Source of the DNA: Phycisphaerae bacterium | GTDB taxonomy: Bacteria; Planctomycetota; Phycisphaerae; Phycisphaerales; SM1A02 | Direction of reading: 5' to 3' | Assembly (NCBI GenBank): GCA_016873375.1 | Contig: VGXJ01000120.1 | Span: 1-5,899, forward strand | Length of the DNA stretch: 5,899 bases | Shown: positions 1-5,644 of the stretch, in pieces | Layout of the letters: each line of letters begins with the position of its first letter | Numbering within the stretch: position 1 is the stretch's first letter | The notes under the pieces: model-generated | Databases searched by the model: none | Seen by the model: the letters and a program-made list of their open reading frames with translations, nothing else | Told to the model about the DNA's origin: nothing | Made by a program: the position numbers and the translations under genes

Positions 1-1263
1 TGAAAGTGGAGCGGATGCCCTGTTGCCAGTGAATTGGCAGTTTGAGAGGGTGATCTGAGTGCGATCGACATTGACTGCCCCCCCGTATCCACCCTGCGAC
101 ACATTGGACTGGAAGTTGCAATTGGTCAGGGTCGCGGTACCAGACCAACCAGAGATCTTCAGGGCGCCCCCATCTCCTGATGCCGTGTTGCCCACGAACG
201 AGCAGTTTGAGGCCGTCAGCTGCTGGCTGAACCCGCCGAACTCCTGCGCAAGAGCCCCACCGGGACCGGCGGTGGCGGAGTTGCCGGTGAAGGTGCAGCC
301 TGACAGCGCAACTGGCTGGTTCTTGCGAACGTAGATGGCGCCACCGATGCCTGCGCGGCAGCCGATGAAGGAACTGCCCGTGATCGTGGTGGATGACATC
401 GGACCGGTGTAGTCGCGGTCGCCGATGCGAACGGCGCCACCGGCGGAGTTGCTGGTTCCCTGCCCGATGCCGCGGAAAACGCAGTCCACGATGTCGAGCA
501 CCGGAGTCTGGGCTCCTGCGGCCTGGAAGGCATCGAAGATGATGGCGGCACCGGAGCCACCGGTCGTGTCGTCAAAGGTGCAGCGTTCGATGCGCGCGCG
601 ATTCGCTCCGTAGGAACAGCACGAGGTGCTCACGATGATGTGGGCATCGTTGCAGGCTTGGAAGGTGCAGTCCTGAATGAGATGGCCATTGCCACCGCCA
701 TCACCCCAGACCTGCAGCGCACGGGTGCAGCGGATGAAGGAGCATCGAGCCACCGTGGTATCAGCCTGCAGGTACAGGATGCCGTACGGCGTGCTCGACG
801 AGCAGTCGATGAACTGCGTATCCAGTACCGATGCCGACTCGGGAAAGAAGATCCCGGCACACTGCACGACGTCGCAGCGCTCGAGTGACACCCAGAACTC
901 ATAGTTGGCCCCCCCGTTGCGAAGAGTCGCGTCGACGAAGCGCACGGCCGATCCGTAAGGCACCGTTGTGAACCGACCGTTGTTGCCGCCGGGCAAGATG
1001 ATCGTGTTGGCTCGATCCGTGCCCCGTACCACGATGGATGCTCCGGCAGCGGGCGTCACATGGGCTGTCCACGACCCCGATCCCACAACGATTTCCGCTG
1101 TCGTGCCAGCGCAGACCTGCGCGACTGCCGCATTGATGCTCGCCGCGTCTTCAGGGACACGGATTACGCTTGGACACTGGGCGTGGGCCGAGGCAACGGC
1201 AAACAAGGCGGTAAGAACGGCCAACACGCGCGAACGCGCACCAACGGAAGGGCTCAACGACAT
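1..1263 (-). CDS. Secreted right-handed parallel beta-helix protein with PMP-like repeats, partial (3' end outside window)
   Basis: The frame is open without a stop from the ATG at 1263 to base 1, giving the first 421 residues; the C-terminus lies beyond the left edge. An AGGAG at 1271-1275, 7 nt upstream, supports the start. Residues 1-28 form a clear signal peptide: an Arg-containing n-region, the hydrophobic stretch VLAVLTALFAVA, and a likely cut after AHA28 before Gln-Cys. The mature part consists of beta-helix rungs of about 23-33 residues, each marked by a C-x-F or F-x-x-C turn (RCSFIRC, DCTFQAC, RCTF, DCVF, GCTFTGN, NCSFVGN, NCNFQSN, NCQFTGN). From about residue 275 the rungs acquire GGAI/GGAL/GGAV plus F-x-GN, the pattern of polymorphic outer-membrane protein repeats. 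Proteins of this type are exported and are thought to serve as surface or adhesion factors or as polysaccharide-binding or -degrading proteins; no catalytic residues can be identified here. A C-terminal anchor (dockerin-like or PEP-CTERM) would be expected outside the window. The fold and export are well supported; the function is unknown. Confidence 0.9.
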   Translation of the reverse strand, partial: MSLSPSVGARSRVLAVLTALFAVASAHAQCPSVIRVPEDAASINAAVAQVCAGTTAEIVVGSGSWTAHVTPAAGASIVVRGTDRANTIILPGGNNGRFTTVPYGSAVRFVDATLRNGGANYEFWVSLERCDVVQCAGIFFPESASVLDTQFIDCSSSTPYGILYLQADTTVARCSFIRCTRALQVWGDGGGNGHLIQDCTFQACNDAHIIVSTSCCSYGANRARIERCTFDDTTGGSGAAIIFDAFQAAGAQTPVLDIVDCVFRGIGQGTSNSAGGAVRIGDRDYTGPMSSTTITGSSFIGCRAGIGGAIYVRKNQPVALSGCTFTGNSATAGPGGALAQEFGGFSQQLTASNCSFVGNTASGDGGALKISGWSGTATLTNCNFQSNVSQGGYGGAVNVDRTQITLSNCQFTGNRASAPLS

Positions 1264-1361
1264 GGTCTTTCTCCTGGGTGCCAAAACGCTGCGCGTCCGC
1301 ACGCGCCGCTATAGCACAAGCGACACCACGCCGGGCGAGGGGCAAAAATCTTAAACTTCTG
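1264..1361 (-). promoter_or_regulatory. 98-bp intergenic leader with a GC-rich hairpin, between the 71-aa gene and the beta-helix gene
   Basis: This gap holds a perfect 6-bp inverted repeat, GCGCGT/ACGCGC with a 4-nt loop, at 1291-1306. On the minus strand it is followed by AGCG and then four T (1286-1283). It could be a weak terminator or attenuator for the upstream sigma and 71-aa transcript, or a 5'-leader hairpin of the beta-helix mRNA; the T-run is too short to decide. An AT-containing palindrome, GCTATAGC, lies at 1308-1315 and is the only -10-like sequence here, but no matching -35 box is visible. The role is inferred. Confidence 0.35.
1271..1275 (-). promoter_or_regulatory. Ribosome binding site of the beta-helix gene
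   Basis: The minus strand reads AGGAG followed by 7 nt and the ATG at 1263. It fixes the start of the beta-helix gene directly in front of a good signal peptide. Confidence 0.75.
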
Positions 1362-1577
1362 TCACGACTCGACTTGCGATTCCTCAACGGACTCGTCGGC
1401 CACCAGCAGCGACAAGACCTCGTACGCCAACGCCGGGTCGCCCGGCGCGACGGCATTGAGCTCCGCATGCCACATGTTTCGCGGAGCGTGGCGCAGTCGC
1501 TCGAACAACTCATGGACGACTCGCCAACGCGCATGATTGGCAACCACGCAATCGGATTGGATGAGATCAACCTTCAT
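1362..1577 (-). CDS. 71-aa protein resembling an orphan N-terminal module of planctomycete Ser/Thr kinases
   Basis: The ATG at 1577 has AAGGAG at 1584-1589 with 6-nt spacing and overlaps the last 11 bp of the sigma gene, so translation is probably coupled to it. A longer frame extends upstream to 1667, but it only re-reads sigma coding sequence and has no good ribosome site. The product is acidic at its C-terminus (ADESVEESQVES), has no signal peptide or membrane span, and is probably a small helical cytoplasmic protein. Its central segment, HARWRVVHELFERL (about residues 15-28) and GDPALAYEVLSLLVADES (46-63), follows the pattern that I know from the extreme N-termini of planctomycete and acidobacterial PknB-like kinases encoded directly after ECF sigma factors: RW..V..LFE..L, about 20 residues, then GD..L..EV.SLL.A. 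The kinase domain that normally follows is absent and a TGA closes the frame. It could be a regulator of sigma or kinase, or a relic of a lost second kinase. The resemblance is from memory, not a search. Confidence 0.72.
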   Translation of the reverse strand: MKVDLIQSDCVVANHARWRVVHELFERLRHAPRNMWHAELNAVAPGDPALAYEVLSLLVADESVEESQVES

Positions 1578-2211
1578 CGTGCTCTCCTTCTGACCGCAGC
1601 GATCGCGGTCGAAGCCCCTCGGACATGAGTTCGCGATGCAGCCACGCTCGTGCGAACGCCCAGTCACTCTTCACTGTGCGCTCCGAGACTGCAAGGCAGG
1701 CCGCCACCTGTTCGACCGACAGCCCGCCCACGAAACGCAACCAAGCCACGGCTGCAGGCCGCGGCGCCAACACATCAAGCCGATCGAGCGCCTTGATCGC
1801 CGATGCCCCCGCCTGACCACTTTGATCTCCTGAGATTCCCAGCGGCGCCGGATCCAGCGTCAGCTCGTCGGCCGCCACGGCGACCGCTTCCTCGCGCCGT
1901 CGGCTTCGATTGCGGCGGCGTGCCGCATCCGTGACCACCTGCCCCATCATCCGAACCAGCGAACCAAAGAGATGCGCACGATTCTCGAACGATGCGCCTC
2001 CCATCTTCAGGTAGAGCTCGTGGACCAGGACCGTCGTATCAATGGGGCGTCGAGGCCCCTCACGAGCGAGCATCGATCGAGCCATGCGATGGACCTCGGC
2101 GTAGATCTCGCGCCAAAGCGCCTCGAGCGCCCCCTGATCACCCTGATGATGGCGACGCAGCAGGTCCTCGACCAAGGCGCGGCGGGCTTCAGGTGGCGTG
2201 AAACCGTCCAA
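1567..2211 (-). CDS. ECF-type RNA polymerase sigma factor (planctomycete/acidobacterial STK-associated type)
   Basis: This is a 214-aa ECF sigma factor that would direct RNA polymerase to a specific promoter set. Region 2 covers about residues 11-101, including the TVLVHELYLKM motif (60-70) and the NRAHLFGSLVRMMGQVVTDAARRR stretch that ends in a basic patch. A variable linker follows (about 102-140). Region 4 (about 141-195) carries the helix-turn-helix GGLSVEQVAACLAVSERTVKSDW and the ending ARAWLHREL. These are hallmarks of the family often annotated as Sigma70_ECF (TIGR02999-like). No anti-sigma gene and no long C-terminal extension are present. I chose the TTG at 2211 because AGGAG lies 6 nt upstream (2218-2222). 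An in-frame GTG at 2238 has its AGGAG only 2 nt away, and the frame stays open to an ATG at 2349, but that extension (Pro/Ser/Cys-rich) overlaps the divergent kinase start and does not look like protein. The nearby divergent kinase suggests control by phosphorylation. Confidence 0.92.
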   Translation of the reverse strand: MDGFTPPEARRALVEDLLRRHHQGDQGALEALWREIYAEVHRMARSMLAREGPRRPIDTTVLVHELYLKMGGASFENRAHLFGSLVRMMGQVVTDAARRRNRSRRREEAVAVAADELTLDPAPLGISGDQSGQAGASAIKALDRLDVLAPRPAAVAWLRFVGGLSVEQVAACLAVSERTVKSDWAFARAWLHRELMSEGLRPRSLRSEGEHDEG

Positions 2212-2321
2212 TCGATGCTCCTGATGCGACGGCTGCACGGCTCCTGTCGCGACCGATCCCAAGCGACACGCTCGGAGGGATGGGGCAGCCTTTCGGCACG
2301 GTATCGTCGGACTGGAACTGC
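2212..2321. promoter_or_regulatory. Divergent promoter region between sigma factor and kinase
   Basis: The two genes diverge from this stretch, so promoters for both must lie in or around it. I find no convincing -35/-10 pair on either strand. On the plus strand GGAGG at 2274-2278 is only 1 nt from the ATG at 2280. Three copies of GGAAC, the common ECF -35 core, begin at 2314, 2324 and 2333, across the alternative kinase start. Autoregulation by the sigma factor is plausible but inferred. Confidence 0.4.
2218..2222 (-). promoter_or_regulatory. Ribosome binding site that selects the TTG start of the sigma gene
   Basis: The minus strand reads AGGAG, six nucleotides, then TTG at 2211. The same motif and spacing precede the 71-aa gene, which supports this start over the GTG at 2238. 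Confidence 0.6.
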
Positions 2322-5246
2322 ATGGAACCGAAGGAACAACCACCCGCACCGCCGCTCGAGACGATCCACGAGTGCTTCATCCTGCTTCACGAGGGGCGCG
2401 AGGACGAGGCCCGTCGCCACTTCGCGCCCTCGGTGTTCGACGCTGCGAGCGACATGCTGCGATCCCATGCGGTACTCGAAGCCGACAGCACACCGCGCCC
2501 GGCGCGGGACTACGAACTCCCTCGCGTGGAGACAGGCACGTTGATCGACGGCTTCGACCTGCTTGAGCTGATCGGCGAAGGTGCGAGCGGACAGGTGTAC
2601 CGGGCGCGGCAACGGACACCTGACCGAGAGGTGGCACTGAAGCTGCTGTGGCCCTGCTCGCACGCGGAGGCATTCCAGCAGCGCCGGGAGGCATCGATGC
2701 TGGCGCAGCTCGAGCATCCCGGGATTGCCCGGCTCTACGCAGTCGGCGTCTGGCAGCATGCGCGGTCACATCGACCATGGATGGCGATGGAGCTGGTTAA
2801 GGATGCGCGGCCGCTCGGGCCCTCGGCAACCGATGGTTGGACGATCGAGGCTCGGGTGGCACTCATGGCATCGGTCGCAGACGCCCTGGCGCACGCCCAC
2901 GCGAAGGCGATCATCCACCGCGACCTCAAGGCCGACAATGTGTTGCTGGCGAAGGACGGCACCATCCGGATCATCGACTTCGGGCTCGCACGGCGTGATG
3001 GCCCGGCAAATGAGCGATCTGTGGCCTTGCTCGGGGATCGCATCGTGGGCAGCCTCGTGTCGATGGCTCCCGAGTGCCTCGCTCCCGGTGCGGTGGCCGA
3101 TGTCCGCTCGGACGTCTTCGGGCTGGGCACGATCCTGTTCGGCACGCTGGCTGGTCGGCCGATGCGGCAGCTCGAAGGTCGTTCCATCGCACAGGCCCTG
3201 CGCTCCATCGACATGGACCCTGTGCCGCGGCTTGGCGTCCTGGATCGGCGATTGAAGGGCGACCTGGATCGCATCGTCGCCAAGGCCGTCCATGCTGACC
3301 CATCGCAGCGATACTCGAGCATGGATCTCCTGGCGCGAGACCTGAGGGACCACCTCGCCGGCAGGCCGGTACTGATCGACGAGCAGCATCCTGCAGAGCG
3401 ACTGGTGCGGTCCGTCCGGCGGCACTGGAAGGCATGGTCGATCGCGGCAAGCATCGCCGTGACACTGATCGTGGCAGCGACCATTTCGGCACGATCCGCC
3501 ATGCACGCTCGCGAACAGGCCCGCCTCGCCAACCTCAGTGCCGCGTCCAGCGCGGTCGATGCCACCGATCAACTTGCGCTCGATCGGGCGCTGGCGGCGC
3601 TGGTTGATGATCGATCCGTCGAAGCGGACCTGCTCCGTCGCGTCGCGTCACTGCGCGGGCGCGAGATGGCGCGAGGTGACTGGTATGCCCTGGCCGCTGG
3701 GCCCGATGGATCGTGGATGGTTGGTTCCGTCGCCGATGTGAGCCCGACCGGCGGTGCCGTGTCGTTCCTCGCGCGGAGGGATGGCACGACACTCACATGG
3801 GTCGTGCCGTTGGCCCTCGCCACGACCAATGGCGTAGCCATCTCGCCTGATGGCGCATGGATCGCTTGCTGTCACGTGACCGAGGGCGTCTCTGTGGTCG
3901 ATGCACGCACCGGCTCTGTCCATCGGACGTGGCCGACACAGCCGAATGGGGCCGGTAGCGTGCCGATCTTCCTCAAGGATGGATCGCTGGTCATCCTGAA
4001 CACGCACGCCCAACGATGGACGATCGATGGGCACCCGCTCTCAACCGCCATCGATCTTGGCATCGGCGCGGTGCGTGCGACGCGGCTTCGTACGGATGGC
4101 ACGCTGCTCGTAGCAGGACATCTCGGAGCCAGCGTGGTGGATCCAAACAATGGCAGGACCGTCCAGTCGCTGTCCTGTCCGGCTTCGCGTCAATCGGCCG
4201 CATGGTCATCGGTCGATGGAATGGCCATGATCGTCGCCGGATGGGATCGATCCGTGCGTCGATACGACCCCGGCTCGGCGCAGCCGCGATGGACCGGCCG
4301 CCTCCATCACGACAACATCTGGTCGATCACCGAACTCGGGGAGCGGCGCGTGCTCACCGCCGGTGCGGATGGTCTGCTGGTGGCATGGGACCTCGAGTCA
4401 GGGTCATCAATGGCGATCCCCGGCAGCCCCGACATAGTCTGGTCGCTCCTTCGCTCGAGTGATGGCTTGTGGATCGGCAGCCAGGGCGGGCTTCGTCTGC
4501 AGGCGACCGACTCCATCGACCGCTGGATCGGAACTCCCACGCCCCGCAGGCGCGTTACAAACGCTGCGTCATGGTCAGCGTGGATCACAGCCGAGGGAAC
4601 CATCGATGGACGGCGCACCGATGGGACTGCCCTCGGATGGGCTCCCGAATTGGGCCGTTTCGCGCTACTTGCGACGAATCCACGGCACGATCGCCTGTGT
4701 GCGCTGCGCCACGACGGCACGATCCTCTGCATCGATGCCACGAACGGTTCCACGCTCTGGGAAAGCACCGAACTCATCAGCGATGATGCTGCAGAGGTCG
4801 CAGGCATTCCCATGCTTGCCATGCAGGATGACCTTGGACTGCTGCTGGTTGCATCTCGCGTGCATGGGTGCGCAGCGATCCGCTTGTCGGATGGAACCGT
4901 GGCGTGGACCAGCCCGTTGGCCCAGCAGTGCGCTGCCGTCGGGGCCGGCCCTGAGGGAGTGATCCTGGCCGGTGGGCGCGACGGTCTCATCTGTCGACTG
5001 AGTGCGGACGGAACGGTTACGGCCAGCACTCGTTCACAGCGGAGCCGCGCGGCTTCCCTCGCCGTCGATGCGGCAGGGACTCGCGTGATCGCCGGCGGTG
5101 CCGATGGGACGCTCAGGGTGCTCGACGCGGCATCGCTGGATCAACGGCTGGCCATCCGCGTCTCGGATGCAGCACTCGACTCGCTGTGGATCGATGACCA
5201 AGGCATCTGGACGATCGATCGCGACGGCATCCTGCGCTGTCGCTGA
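2280..5246 (+). CDS. Membrane Ser/Thr protein kinase with C-terminal WD40/PQQ-like beta-propeller
   Basis: The product has 988 aa. Residues 1-85 form a divergent N-terminal region. The kinase domain covers about 90-360 and keeps every key residue: glycine loop GEGASGQV (99-106), VALK with Lys121, probable helix-C Glu137, catalytic HRDLKADN (Asp215, Lys217, Asn220), DFG 233-235, APE 263-265, Asp278 in SDVFGLG and Arg344. It is therefore an RD kinase and should be active. A basic stretch, RSVRRHWKAW, precedes one membrane span (about 387-404). A helical linker follows (405-465), then about 520 residues of propeller blades with repeated D-G-T/S/L turns (for example SPDGAWIA, GADGLLVAWD, GGRDGLICRL, GGADGTLRVLD). 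The topology places the kinase in the cytoplasm and the propeller outside, as a ligand or protein-binding sensor. The start is uncertain: ATG 2280 has GGAGG only 1 nt upstream, and ATG 2322 (residue 15) lacks a clear ribosome site. The gene diverges from an ECF sigma gene, a likely partner or substrate. The activation segment lacks threonine. Confidence 0.95.
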   Translation: MGQPFGTVSSDWNCMEPKEQPPAPPLETIHECFILLHEGREDEARRHFAPSVFDAASDMLRSHAVLEADSTPRPARDYELPRVETGTLIDGFDLLELIGEGASGQVYRARQRTPDREVALKLLWPCSHAEAFQQRREASMLAQLEHPGIARLYAVGVWQHARSHRPWMAMELVKDARPLGPSATDGWTIEARVALMASVADALAHAHAKAIIHRDLKADNVLLAKDGTIRIIDFGLARRDGPANERSVALLGDRIVGSLVSMAPECLAPGAVADVRSDVFGLGTILFGTLAGRPMRQLEGRSIAQALRSIDMDPVPRLGVLDRRLKGDLDRIVAKAVHADPSQRYSSMDLLARDLRDHLAGRPVLIDEQHPAERLVRSVRRHWKAWSIAASIAVTLIVAATISARSAMHAREQARLANLSAASSAVDATDQLALDRALAALVDDRSVEADLLRRVASLRGREMARGDWYALAAGPDGSWMVGSVADVSPTGGAVSFLARRDGTTLTWVVPLALATTNGVAISPDGAWIACCHVTEGVSVVDARTGSVHRTWPTQPNGAGSVPIFLKDGSLVILNTHAQRWTIDGHPLSTAIDLGIGAVRATRLRTDGTLLVAGHLGASVVDPNNGRTVQSLSCPASRQSAAWSSVDGMAMIVAGWDRSVRRYDPGSAQPRWTGRLHHDNIWSITELGERRVLTAGADGLLVAWDLESGSSMAIPGSPDIVWSLLRSSDGLWIGSQGGLRLQATDSIDRWIGTPTPRRRVTNAASWSAWITAEGTIDGRRTDGTALGWAPELGRFALLATNPRHDRLCALRHDGTILCIDATNGSTLWESTELISDDAAEVAGIPMLAMQDDLGLLLVASRVHGCAAIRLSDGTVAWTSPLAQQCAAVGAGPEGVILAGGRDGLICRLSADGTVTASTRSQRSRAASLAVDAAGTRVIAGGADGTLRVLDAASLDQRLAIRVSDAALDSLWIDDQGIWTIDRDGILRCR

Positions 5247-5250
5247 CCCC

Positions 5251-5625
5251 TCATCCCCGAACCGCGGGCGTGCCGTTGCGGCCGAGCATCGAGACGACCA
5301 CGCCTGCGAGGATGAGCGCGAACGCGAGGGGGTCGTTGGCGCGCGGCTTCTCCTTCAGCACGACGATGAAGAAGCCCACGAAGACGACGAGCGTGATCGC
5401 GCCCTGCAGGATCTTCAGCTGCGGCGCGGTGAATGGACCACCCTGCGAGACATGACCGAGGCGGTTTGCTGGGGCCTGCAGCGCACATTCAGGCAGTGCA
5501 ATCAGCCACGACAACCCGATCGCGACCGGCAGCGTCCACGCGACCCTTTTCAATGGGCCGTACCACGCCCATGTCATGAAGATGTCGGAGCAGACGAGGA
5601 GGAGAAGCGCGCTGAGCGCGCCCAT
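5251..5625 (-). CDS. DUF486 / DMT-superfamily small integral membrane protein
   Basis: The product has 124 aa with four predicted membrane helices at about residues 3-20, 29-47, 73-92 and 97-115. The sequence carries the family signatures: SDIFMTWAWYGPLK near the start, ECALQAPANRLG in the middle, and FTAPQLKILQGAITLVVFVGFF before helix 4, followed by LKE. This matches the DUF486 (PF04342) group, a putative branch of the drug/metabolite transporter superfamily with no established substrate; the usual length is about 110-120 aa, so it is complete. The ATG at 5625 puts helix 1 at the N-terminus as in relatives; the much longer upstream frame (to 5883) is Arg/Ser/Pro-rich and rejected. The ribosome site is weak. 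The gene begins 19 bp after the preceding minus-strand stop, suggesting an operon, and ends 4 bp from the convergent kinase stop. A link to the kinase system is not indicated. Confidence 0.9.
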   Translation of the reverse strand: MGALSALLLLVCSDIFMTWAWYGPLKRVAWTLPVAIGLSWLIALPECALQAPANRLGHVSQGGPFTAPQLKILQGAITLVVFVGFFIVVLKEKPRANDPLAFALILAGVVVSMLGRNGTPAVRG

Positions 5626-5644
5626 GGGGCGCAACCTGTGCCGA

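Noticed and set aside
1..1263. Plus-strand frames (for example 59-334, 640-888, 968-1354) as small genes
   Set aside because: They are antisense to a continuous 421-codon minus frame with a signal peptide and regular repeats.
1308..1315. GCTATAGC as a -10 box for the beta-helix gene
   Set aside because: There is no -35 hexamer at the right distance, and an 8-bp palindrome can occur by chance; kept only as a remark under the leader.
2212..2349. 46-codon N-terminal extension of the sigma factor from the ATG at 2349
   Set aside because: The extension is Pro/Ser/Cys-rich, overlaps the divergent kinase start, and makes the protein longer than typical; the TTG at 2211 has a properly spaced AGGAG.
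1972..2544. 190-codon plus-strand frame antisense to sigma and entering the kinase gene
   Set aside because: It overlaps the sigma factor and the kinase N-terminus; the composition is Arg/Ser/Thr-rich with no domain.
2007..2759. 250-codon minus-strand frame across the sigma and kinase boundary
   Set aside because: It overlaps both well-supported genes in other frames, and its last part is an out-of-frame reading of the sigma factor.
2735..3572. Two long minus-strand frames (276 and 268 codons) opposite the kinase domain
   Set aside because: The plus frame contains every catalytic kinase motif; the antisense products are Arg/Ser/Pro-rich without motifs.
4307..5029. 240-codon open frame on the minus strand inside the kinase gene
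   Set aside because: It is antisense to the propeller region, which has clear blade motifs in the plus frame. The translation is Ser/Arg/Pro-rich with no recognisable domain, a typical shadow in GC-rich DNA.
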